A DNA stretch of 64,000 bases from Rhynchonema sp. JSB1_4 (taxonomy: Eukaryota; Nematoda; Chromadorea; Monhysterida; Xyalidae), in NCBI GenBank assembly GCA_030248065.1, contig JASAMV010000441.1:1-64000 (forward strand), read 5' to 3'. Made by a program: the position numbers and the translations under genes. Below are positions 23,543 through 33,850 of the stretch, in pieces (position 1 is the first letter of the stretch; the number at the start of each line of letters is the position of its first letter). The notes under the pieces were generated by a model. That model worked only from the letters and a program-made list of their open reading frames with translations. It did not search any database and was not told the DNA's origin.

Positions 23543-25484
23543 ATCGCACGTTGAGTGGGTGTTTGGACCAATATAATACGGAAAGACTATAAATGTAACC
23601 GTATGCGATTGATAGCAATCAGCTTAGGTATTATGTATCAGAGCTACCACGGCAGTGCTTAGCGACATGCATCATTCTTAAAGTGCGCGAGTTCATAAAT
23701 GAAAACTCACGCCATTTTGACCAGATGTATAACTTGAGAAGTCGAAATTTGCATACAACTTGTGGGCGTGACTTTCGAGGTCTATGCAAATTTCAGCCCA
23801 CACGCGCGATTGCAGGAAAGATACGGTGACATTATTGCGAAAACGTTCTTCCCCTTTTTTCGGCAAATATCGGCCACAATCCAAACTTGTATCGAACTTT
23901 TATGCAGTTTCGTCAGGTTGCGTATCCTTGTTTTATGCCCTCAGGCTTCCGGGCATGTTTTCTTCTTATACACAACATGTGCCGACAAACACTTTTGAGG
24001 TTTTTCAAAACAGGGTGGTAGATAATGATCTGACAGCGTACATCAATGTGTGACAAGGTCAGCGCCGGTTTTCAACTGCAGAAACGCATTTTTTTTCAAA
24101 ATTTTTGATATGATGGCACTTGACTACTCTTTCTGACCTTCGACTATGCAACAATGGACCGAGGAAGTAAAATACAGCCTGATTTTGTGACGACTTGACG
24201 GTTTGTCGTAAAAACAACAAACATTTTGGTAAAATACTTATGCATATGTATGTTCCGACGACCTACGACGGATAATAACCGAATGCAGTGTACCCTCCAG
24301 GGGCGGCTCCAGGGGGAGCCACAGGGGCCACGAAGGAAGAAGATAAAAGTACCCGTAAATCGCAAGATTTCACTCGAATAGACTTCAAAAGTTTAAACAT
24401 CACGCGCTTCGAGCGTTAGATACACCCATTTTTAATTAAACTTGGCTTTCGTGCACGGAAAACTGCCAAAAATTCGCGCAAGCACAGCATAAAAATGACC
24501 GCTTAGTTTTGGGCCCCTCCCTTGCCCAAAAGCTGGATCCGCCACTGGTGCCCTCGTTGTACCTACAAGTGACATGATCCTGAACTGCAATTGTCGCTCA
24601 CTAAAGATCGTTCACTGACGAAGAGTGGCAGGTGCATATGTAATTAAGAGATCATTGTAGGCACGTAGAAACCAAAGCATCGTTCAGGAGTCATCACAAT
24701 ATTTATCAGTGAACGTTTCACTACCACTATAAAGAGTGTAGACTTGATCCAGCCACGCACAGCCACGTGACAAGCCCACTCAGCAGTCAATGGGCCCCCA
24801 GCGGCATACTGATTTATTGTGATCACCTCAATCAATGTTTTACATTCTTTTTCGAGCTCCTTATATTTTCGGCTGCGTGGTTTTTCGGGCAGTACCTTTG
24901 CCCAACTGATTACGCATGTTTTGTGTTCTCTTGCGTCAGTTTTTGTGACAGTTCCCAGACTGACAGGACGAATCAAAGCGGCAAGTCACAATAAGGCAAA
25001 ATGTAATGAATGATGTTGCGCTGAACCGATATTGCATCAGTGGCCACCGGTCAAAACAATAGAAGTGGTTAAAGGGGTGGTGCCACTTTTCGGGTCGTGT
25101 CTTCAAATCCCGTTCAAACTTTGTCAAAAAAATCTAGATGATAAGGTTTCTATACTAAATTCCAAGGGTTAGGCCTAAAGGTGCACAAATTGTCAGATAC
25201 GAATTTTTCAAAATCCGATTTTCTCCCCGGTTGCGAGAAACTAAAATCGCAAGAAAATGCCAAAATCCTGAATTGAAAAGGCAAGAGACTGAACATCTCG
25301 ACTTAAACCATATCATGGAAATGTTTGTTCTCCTTCGGTTTTCTGCTGTTCCGCTTGTTTTATGCACCGTTTTAACGTTTGTTTGCCCGCGATTCATTTT
25401 ATTTAAAGTATACTTGTCACCATTTTTGCCCCAAAAAACGGGACAATGTTCATTTCAACGGATAATCTGCAGAATATCGCGCTA

Positions 25485-28400
25485 TTGGTGGTGCGTGGCT
25501 GGCGGCGGCGGGGCCCGCATCGACAAAAAAGTTGGTTTTTCTTTCTTTCGTAGCAGCCTAAATAGAGCCCTCCAAAGTACAGCTCCTCCCCGGAATACAG
25601 CCCCCTAAAAGCAGGGTAGCAGTGTAGTTCCTGGGGGGGAGGGTTGGTCCCCCCCTAAGGTACACTAACCGCCGCGACCAAGGTACACTAGTACACTAAC
25701 CGCCGCGCCAGGTACACTAACCGCCTCAATTTTTGCCTAAAATCGGCATTTTTAGGCCTAAAATGGGCCTTTTTAGGCCTAAAATGGGTGATTTTTAGGT
25801 CAATGATGTCAAAAGTCGCCAAAATACCCTTTTATGGAGAATTTTTTCCAAAAAGGGGCAAAAATCGGTCAAATTTTCTACCTCAAAAAGTGACTTTTTC
25901 CTGAATTTGGGTCTTCCCCCCTTCCCCCCAGGGAGGTACACTAACCGCCGCACGGAAAAAAGGGGTAGGTACACTAACCGCCGCGCCGGACCAGGAACTA
26001 CACTGCAGGGTCGTACTTGGGGGCAGTGTGGTGGCAGGCCAATCGACCCAAGATACCCTAGGGGGGAAGGTTTCGGACTTACTCGAGATACCCCCAGAGG
26101 CTACCCAAGATACCCCTATGGTCCGTCAAAAGGCGAAAAAAGGCCGTTTTTTGCATGCAATTTTACTGCAAAATTGGCCTAAAAATGGGTATTTTTTGAC
26201 ATTTTTGCCGAAAATTGGCCTAAAATGACCATGTTTGGGTGTTTGCGCGCGGAGCGCGCGATTTTTGGGGGTCCCGAGGTCGAAAAACACCTATTTTTGC
26301 CTTTGAAAACCATAAATCTACTTACTCGAGATACCCTTTGGGGTCGGCTCGAGATAGATACCCTTCCCCCCATCCCCCCTAAGGGTTGACTCGAGATAGA
26401 TACCCCTTAGGGGGGGAATCCGCCCCATCCCCCCCAGCCACTACAGTGCTTGGGGGGGGGGGGTGGTGGGTCCCCCCAAATTCATCTATCTATCGTCAAC
26501 ACTTTTTGATTTCATCTATCTATCGTCAACACTTTTGGGCTAATCTATCTATCGTCAACAAATTTTGGGAACAATCTATCTATCGTCAACAACAATCGAC
26601 CCCAAAATTGATATTTTTTACTCAAAATGGCTCAAAATTGGTATTTTTACCCCAAATAGGCAAAAAATCGCGCGCTACGCGCGGATTTAGTACATCTGAG
26701 TACATTTTCATTAACATTCACACATGATTACCTTAGTACATATACTATACCTTGAATTTTGGCGACCCCCAGTGGTGTCGTTGGGAAAACAAAAAGTTAG
26801 GATACGGATACCAAAATCAAAATTTTCGGATACGGATACCAGAAAATTGTTTTGGTTTCGCCCCCCCCCTGGGGGTAGATGGTATGGTTTGGTGGTGCGT
26901 GGTGGCGGGGGGGGCCGCATGAAAAAAGTTGGTTTTTCTTTCTTTCGTAGCAGCCTAAATAGAGCCCTCCAAAGTACAGCTCCTCCCGGAATACAGCCCC
27001 CTAAAAGCAGGGTAGCAGTGTAGTTCCTGGGGGGAGGGTTGGTCCCCCCCTAAGGTACACTAACCGCCGCGAAAGGACACTAGTACACTAACCGCCGCGC
27101 AGGTACACTAACCGCCTCAATTTTTGCCTAAAATCGGCATTTTTAGGCCTAAAATGGGCCTTTTTAGGCCTAAAATGGGTGATTTTTAGGTCAATGATGT
27201 CAAAAGCGCAAAATACCCTTTTATGGAGAATTTTTTCAAAAAGGGGCAAAAATGGTCAAATTTTCTACCTAAAAAGTGACTTTTTCCTGAATTTGGGTCT
27301 TCCCCCTTCCCCCCAGGGAGGCACACGAACCGCCGCGCGGAAAAAAGGGGTAGGTACACTAACTGCCGCGCGGACCAGGAACTACACTGCAGGGTCGTAC
27401 TTGGGGGCAGTGTGGTGGCAGGCCAATGACCAAGATACCCTAGGGGGGGGAGGTTTCGGACTTACTCAGATACCCCAGAGGCTACCCAAGATACCCCTAT
27501 GGTCCGTCAAAAGGCGAAAAAAGGCCGTTTTTTGCATGCAATTTTACTGCAAAATTGGCCTAAAAATGGGTATTTTTTTGACATTTTTGCCGAAAATTGG
27601 CCTAAAATGACCATGTTTGGGTGTTTGCGCGCGGAGCGCGCGATTTTTGGGGGTCCCGAGGTCGAAAAACACCTATTTTTGCCTTTGAAAACCATAAATC
27701 TACTTACTCGAGATACCCTTTGGGGTCGGCTCGAGATAGATACCCTCCCCCCGTCCCCCCCCCCTAAGGGTTGACTCGAGACAGATACCCCTTAGGGGGG
27801 GAATCCGCCCCATCCCCCCCAGCCACTACAGTGCTTGGGGGGGGGGGGGTGGTGGGTCCCCCCAAATTCATCTATCTATCGTCAACACTTTTTGATTTCA
27901 TCTATCTATCGTCAACACTTTTGGGCTAATCTATCTATCGTCAACAAATTTTGGGAACAATCTATCTATCGTCAACAACAATCGACCCCAAAATTGATAT
28001 TTTTTACTCAAAATGGCTCAAAATTGGTATTTTTACCCCAAATAGGCAAAATCGCGCGCTACGCGCGGATTTAGTACATCTGAGTACATTTTCATTAACA
28101 TTCACACATGATTACCTTAGTACACTATACTATACCTTGAATTTTGGCGACCCCCAGTGGTGTCGTTGGGAAAACAAAAAGTTAGGATACCGGATACCCA
28201 AAATCCAAAATTTTCGGATACCGGATACCCAAAATGAAAAATCTCGGATACCAGGGGGGTTGCTCCCTAAAATAAAAAATCTCGGATACCCAGGGGGGGG
28301 GTTGTTCAAAAAAGGGCAATTTTATTAGAGGAAAATCGAGCAAAATCGGTGTTGAAACCGCAAAAAATGGTCATTTCGGGGGTTATGCTTGCGCGAGCAA

Positions 28401-28560
28401 GCGATTTTGAGCATTTTGGAGTTAAACATGGGCGATTTTCACGGTTTTCGGAAAAATTTTAGGGTAGGATACCCCTGGACAAAAAGTCAGGATACCGGAT
28501 ACTTGGGGGAGGGGTAACCCCCCTTCCCCCCAACGACACCACTGGTGGGAGGTAAGTATG
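25485..28560. repeat. Two direct copies of a 1.4-kb composite repeat
   Basis: 25485-26880 and 26890-28150 are near-identical in order. Each starts at GGTGGTGCGTGG and runs through AAATAGAGCCCTCCAAAGTA, repeated CACTAACCGCCGC motifs, stretches of TTTTTAGGCCTAAAATGGGC, a GCGCGCGGAGCGCGCG hairpin, ACTCGAGATACCC motifs, and four spaced CTATCTATCGTCAACA motifs. The second copy continues into a segment bounded by CAGTGGTGTCGTTGG (28155-28544). I see no coding exon. The copies differ by many 1-2 bp indels in homopolymers. Confidence 0.85.
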
Positions 28561-29092
28561 ATGCGGGGTTGGGACCAGAAGCGTGAGAGGCATGATTTTG
28601 GTCACCCAAAAAGGCGAAAAAACACAGTTTTTGTGATACAATTTTGGCCAAAAAAATGACGTAAAAATAGTGCTTTTTCCAAATTTTCGCCGAAAATCGC
28701 CTAAAAATAGGTATTATGGGTGGGTTTGGGAAAATAAGGTAAAAAACACCGATTTTTGCCTTAAAAAGGTATAAAATTGCTTGTGGGAGGCATGACCCCC
28801 TGCCACTACTATGGTGCCTGGTATTGGTACTGGGTCTGATTTTGGTATTGGGTATTAGTCCACGCCTGGTATTTGTACTGGTATTGGGTCTCAAAACAGG
28901 TATTGTGCTGGTCCCAAAAACCCGACATCTGGAGGCACCCGACACCTACACTTTTTTGGCACCCGACATCTCTCTAACCCTACTCACAACTCCAAATCTT
29001 ACCTCTCACAAGCAATTTTATATCTTTTTAAGGCAAATATCGGTGTTTTTCGACCTTCATTTCCCAAAAATCCACCCGCAATATGGGTGATA
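28560..29092. other. Repeat-derived interval with a truncated hAT-like end
   Basis: It holds degenerate GGTATTGGTACTGG motifs. At 28918-28979 there is the right end of a TAGGGTTAGAG-type element (CACCCGACATCTCTCTAACC). No gene is visible. Confidence 0.5.
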
Positions 29093-29302
29093 TTTTCGAA
29101 ACAGTGTAAAGGTCAGTTGGGTGTAAAGGTCCGTAGAAAGCTCGGTCGACAGCTCAGTCTGATAGACCTCGGTGTAAACTTGAAACATTCCTCGTTAATA
29201 ACGGGCAATGTTTCACGTTTACACCGAGCTACGCCGACCGAGCTTTCGACCGAACTTTACACCGACCTTTACGCCCAACTGACCTTTACACCGTTTCGAA
29301 AA
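29093..29302. repeat. Fold-back element with TTTCGAAACGGTGTAAAGG-type ends
   Basis: TTCGAAACAGTGTAAAGGTC at the left is the inverse of the right end. The arms contain AAGCTCGGTCG on one side and CGACCGAGCTT on the other. The centre contains GAAACATT and AATGTTTC flanking CGTTAATAACG. Confidence 0.85.
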
Positions 29303-29428
29303 TTCCACCCTATGTATGTTTAGGCGATTTTCAACGAAAAATTGGAAAAAAACTATTATCCCTCATTTTTTCGAAAAAAACAAAACAAAAAAAAGGTTTT
29401 TTTTTCCCCTTTTAGAGACCCAAACCCC

Positions 29429-29429
<1 letters not shown>

Positions 29430-29486
<57 letters not shown>
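29430..29486. repeat. Poly-C tract of about 55 bp
   Basis: An almost pure C homopolymer preceded by CAAACCCCAC and followed by a C/G-rich block to 29600. The Pro-rich and Gly-rich open frames across it are composition artefacts. Confidence 0.9.
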
Positions 29487-31153
29487 ACCCCCGCCCCCGC
29501 CCGCGCCCGGGCTTGGGTCTTTCGTTTTCGGCCGGGGGCGGGCGGGGGGAGGAAGAACATCGGACCGTGCCGAGCCGGTCGGAATTGCTGGCCCGCAAAG
29601 GCCCGATAAAACCGTCGAAAAAAACAAAAAAGAACGTTTTTTCACGAAAAAACGGTTTTTTCCATCCGCAACTACATAGTGTGCTGGTCTACGTTGATCG
29701 GGGAAATTAGTGTGTCTTAGGGCAGTGTTGTGGCTACTTCTGAGGCGAGGGGGAGATACTGTACCTTGCGGCCAAAAAGAGGGGCAGATACCGGGGTACT
29801 GTACCCAGAATGTTTTGGGGCATTGGGGGAATGAATCCGATTGGGGGGTTGGGGGAAAGAAATTTTAGGGGGAGATACTGTACCATACTACTTTCGCGAG
29901 AATTCAATTTTTATAGGTTAAAATGTGCATGAATCGCGCGGAGCGCGCAAATTGTTGCACCTTTGGTCCATTTTGACCCGATTTTTGGCCATTTTGGACC
30001 AAAAAGGGTACATTTGGGGTGAAAGTTTGGAAAAATTGGGGGAGATACAGTACCAGAAACGGGAAGATACTGTACCTCAGCGCGGGGGGCCGCATACCGT
30101 GCCAGCGAGGGAGAGATACTGGCCGGTACGGTACCTCCTCCCCTCCAGCAGCAGCAACTACACTGCATTTATCTATCGCCAACAACTTCTGGGAACAATC
30201 TATCTATCGTCAACACCCTGACCAAGCACTAACACTAATTTCCCCTCCGGGTGCACTAATTTCCCCAATTTTTGCCTAAAATATGCATTTTTAGGCCCAA
30301 AATGTGTGATTTTCAGGTCACTGTTGTCAAAAGTCGCCAAAATACCCTTTTTATGAAGAATTTTTTCCAAAAAGGGGGGAAAATGGGTCAAATTTTGGTG
30401 TTTGACATAAAAAAGGCAAAGAATTTGTTCCAGTTCGCACAGCGTTGCTCGCGATTATCGGTGTCATGCCGACGCACGGCGGCTGAGCGATCGGATCGCT
30501 GGATTATTCGAAAATCGAGCGACAGATTGTGGCCAAACGGTCGGTGGCTCGATTGGATGGCTAACTTGTTTTTTCACATACGATTTATAGTTTTGTGACT
30601 TGTTTTCCTCTGTACAGCTTGTTATATTTGCCTTGTGTACGAAGCATTTTTCAGTCCATAACAACATGATAAAAAGTACTGGGAATGGGAGCGACATGAA
30701 GCTTGGTGATCGGATCGGTCCTGGTTGGTCGCGCGTGATTCTTGCATTAATCGTACTAGGAAATTTAATGGTGCCCTGGTACTGACCAGCGCAAAAGATG
30801 TTCCCCGGGCCAAAAGAATATTTCTTAGCTGGACGAAATCAGTGGCATGACTAAATTTCTTAATATCTTTAATTCAGGAATCGTACAGACCAAGGCAATT
30901 CACTTACGATACGATTCGATCGCCAAGTTTGATATCGCTCTGGCTAGAATAGGGAGGGAGCAATGCACTCATGACTGATGAGGACCCGGATTATATAGTC
31001 TCGTGAGAGGTCCGAAACCATATATGCAGCTTTATACTCTAATATTATAATCTTGCTCACATTTATACGAACTAAATGAAACACTGCTACACACTCATTT
31101 TACTATCTATTACCGCCACTTTTAGAAGACATTTTAATCATTTCTCTTTGCAG
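29487..31153. other. Repeats, then possible coding debris
   Basis: To about 30420 this is the same kind of composite repeat (GATACTGTACC motifs, GAATCGCGCGGAGCGCGC hairpin, CTATCTATCGTCAACA at about 30199). Around 30434-30540 a G/C-balanced stretch after TTCCAG is open in two frames and could be an exon of the gene ending at 31321, but I could not decide the frame. Confidence 0.4.
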
Positions 31154-31321
31154 GCCCAGTCGTATGAAGACGCCGCCTCAGTTGCTGTTCGTTCACATAG
31201 ATGGGATGGCATCCGAATCTGGACGGTGAACTGTTTAGCACATCGTAAACCGGATTTGCTGTATTTCGATCGATTAAAACGTGATGTTGCTGGTTATTTG
31301 AATCTCATCGCAAAATTCTGA
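31154..31321 (+). CDS. Last exon of an unrecognised gene
   Basis: After a strong acceptor (TTTCTCTTTGCAG) a 55-codon frame runs to TGA. It includes RSHRWDGIRIWTVNCLAHRK and PDLLYFDRLKRDVAGYLNLI. The codon use and the regular acceptor make it look like a true terminal exon. The protein family was not recognised, and upstream exons were not identified with confidence. A second frame at 31435-31791 follows but looks non-coding. Confidence 0.45.
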   Translation, partial: AQSYEDAASVAVRSHRWDGIRIWTVNCLAHRKPDLLYFDRLKRDVAGYLNLIAKF

Positions 31322-32430
31322 CCGAGCGTTGCTTATTTCCTTATTCAAGCTTCTCTCATGTTGTCGAGAAATCTCCGATAATTGTTCTCTTTGATATTTC
31401 TATTGTTGATAAATAAATGTTGTTTATTGAATGAATGATGAAGCGTAACTTTGTTCATGATCTGGTGCTATTTATGAAAGAACTGTTCGAAATCGATGCA
31501 CGTTATCGACTGTTTTGCATATATTATTATTTTCATGTGTGCCCGTGGTGGCCCGATATCAAACATGATCGTGTAACTTCATGCACTAATTGCAAAATAC
31601 CCAACATTAGACGCGCCACATTCAAAAAAGCACGTGACTATAGTACAAGACTTGATTGGGGAATGGGGAGGATCGTCATGTTTGATATCGGCCACGAAGA
31701 AAACGGATTGATATCGGCGTGCTCATTTATCTGGCTGAAATATTGCACAAATTGGCGTGTCAATGGTTTTACCGCGAAAGAACATGAATAAATGACGAGT
31801 ATTGCTGACATGCCCTGCAATGGACGATGATGACGAGCATGACGACAAGCACAACCACGTTGAGTGTACCCGATATTCACTGTAAGCTGGTTGGTAGCCT
31901 GATGTTTCACAGTCGTCAACATTTCAATTATTTTGAATATCCAAAACATAAGAATAGAACAGTTGTTTTTCCCAGACAAACATCTCATCAAGAAGATAAA
32001 CATTGACCATGGTCAAACAGAAGTTCACACACGAATATGAATGAGCGAGATTTTCGGTCACCATATAAAGTGTTCACCATAAACAGAATTGGGAGACTAA
32101 TAGACGCGGAGATAGAATTCACACAAACGGAATCAAACTGACGCGAAACTGCCGTATCCTAATTGCGTTGAGGTCTCGTTTCAGGCTTTAAATTATGCGT
32201 GGACATGAGAACATGTGCACAGGTCTTCCTGGCTGAGGCATAAGCCTGAGCCCAGACCTGAATCGAACCCTGAGCCAAAAGTTACGAGAGAGAAATCCAA
32301 AGTTGGACTCCGTTCATGTGAATTCTATTTCCCGTTGACTAATAGCGGATTGAAAACCGAAATATTGTTTCACACAATCACTCTATTGACGTTCACACGG
32401 CTGGGCTGACTATCTACACAACGTACGTAC

Positions 32431-32869
32431 CAGATGACACTCAGTGGCGCTCGACGTCCAACAGCACTGCTGTTTGTTCAGCCAGAATTTATGGGGACAG
32501 ATGCCGTCTTTGAGATCCATCATCCAATCGGTACCAATGTATATCACACCAGCCACCGTGCCTGAAATGTCGACAACTGTTGGTTTGGCACGTGGACAAG
32601 TACAATGTGATGCAATTTCACAAGTTCATAATCAAGAAAAGCCAGCAATTAAAAAATTTCATCTTCTCATATCAAGAAAATTTTTGAGACGCACCAGCAG
32701 CGAGTCCAACGAGCAGCAATAATATCGAACCCGAGCTCGCATCATACAGACCCGATAACCAGCCCCAGACCGATTGTTTAAGCCGTTTCACGAGAAATTT
32801 ATGTCTTGAGCCGATCTCTGGCCAGGTCACGTTGCCAGTCGATAGTGTGGAAATCCTCGTTGCGATGAC
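32431..32869 (-). CDS. Chloride/proton exchanger of the ClC-3/4/5 group, fragment with frameshift
   Basis: ClC-3/4/5 proteins exchange Cl- for H+ in endosomal membranes. Two exons are seen as complements. 32695-32869 reads NEDFHTIDWQRDLARDR, then after a frame change VWGWLSGLYDASSGS and LLLLVGLAAG. 32431-32561 reads TVAGVIYIGTDWMMDLKDGI and then QQCCW. These match the cytosolic N-terminus, helix B and the start of the B-C region of animal CLCN3. The exon junction is phase 1 on both sides. The first exon is one base too long: an extra base near 32801 puts a TAA into the frame. None of the later membrane exons was found downstream on this strand, so the gene is a fragment, is rearranged, or continues beyond undetected sequence. 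Confidence 0.82.
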
Positions 32870-32929
32870 CTGCATGTTTTGCATCTTTCTTAGCTGGCGT
32901 CTAGATAAAAATGGTGGACGAGCGGGCAA

Positions 32930-33850
32930 ATGTACGACTGCCCGCCGTTGACATACCTAACAAACAAATGTAAGAACCCTCGTAGAAGTTGGCTGGCTGT
33001 GGCTCCATCGACGTTTTCACTGGAATCATTTATTAGCGTGTGTAGGGCCATGTATACTGTCATAAAGAACCGTTTTTTTTATTTTTCGTGGAAAAAACGG
33101 TATTTTCCGAGAAGAAAACCGTTTTTTCCCAAATATTTTTCCAGTACTTAAACCGGGCACCGATATCCTCTCTCGAATCCCTTTCAAAACTATTTGACAA
33201 AAAAAATTTCCCCCCCCCCGCTTTAAGAACGTAATTTCGAAAAATATAACAATTTCAGTTCAAAATTTGTTCGATGTGACGAGAGTCAGTCACTTGGTTT
33301 ACACGCTTTTTGGCCCATTTTGGGCCGGTTAATTTTCGTGCTCGAGCCAATTTTTCACTAAAATCGAAAAGCTCATCGATTTTGCATTACAATTTTTTTG
33401 GCAAAATTGAAATAAAGTACCGATATTTTTCCGATCAAAAACCGAAAAGGCACCCACGGAAACATAAATGGAAAAGTATTCGGGTCTCGGGAAAAAACGC
33501 TTTTTTCCGAAAAAAACTGGTTTTTTTTTCGCCTGCCAGTATAGGGCCATGCCCTGCCAGCCAGCCATGAGGCCGGATATCTTAGGCTGCGGAGAGTCCC
33601 AAATTTTTGGCGCAATACGCGAAACAAAAACAAAGAAACGAGTGAATATTCTGTTTTTTCATCTCAAACTGGCTGTTTTTTTCATTATGGAAAGAAAAAA
33701 TAGCAAAAAAATGGTCATTGAGAAAAGGAAAAAAATTGTTTTTTCCTTTTGTTTTCCTTTTTTCCTATTAGGAAAAAAATGAGCAAAAATTTTTTTCCGA
33801 ACTCTGGGCCGCCGCCAACCCAGTTGATGACACCTCTGGGATGAGCATAT
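32930..33850. other. A/T-rich low-complexity interval
   Basis: Runs such as GAAAAAACGGTATTTTCC and AAAACCGTTTTTTCCC alternate; a short poly-C lies near 33210. No exon was recognised. It abuts the ClC fragment on one side and the composite repeat on the other. Confidence 0.5.

Larger units (their letters stand above)
21862..25480. other. Repeat-rich interval without a recognised gene
   Basis: After the EF-hand gene there are fold-back elements (listed separately) and scattered short frames. Two frames might be exons: + 23815-23999 (contains LLRKRSSPFFGKYRPQSKLV after a TTGCAG) and - 24644-24976 (contains KYKELEKECKTLIEVI). Neither resembles a known family nor has neighbours. A GGGGCGGCTCCAGGGGGAGC segment near 24300 resembles one near 45400. 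Confidence 0.4.

Noticed and set aside
26482..26600. Possible CRISPR-like array (repeats with spacers)
   Set aside because: Eukaryotic context, only four degenerate copies, and spacers that are short and vary little. The block itself is repeated elsewhere as part of a larger repeat.
29316..29710. Proline-rich and glycine-rich frames
   Set aside because: They are created by the poly-C tract.
31435..31791. 118-codon plus-strand frame following the orphan last exon
   Set aside because: It begins about 110 bp after a clear stop and a likely polyadenylation region, contains a short inverted repeat (GATATCAAACATGA), and has no family resemblance.
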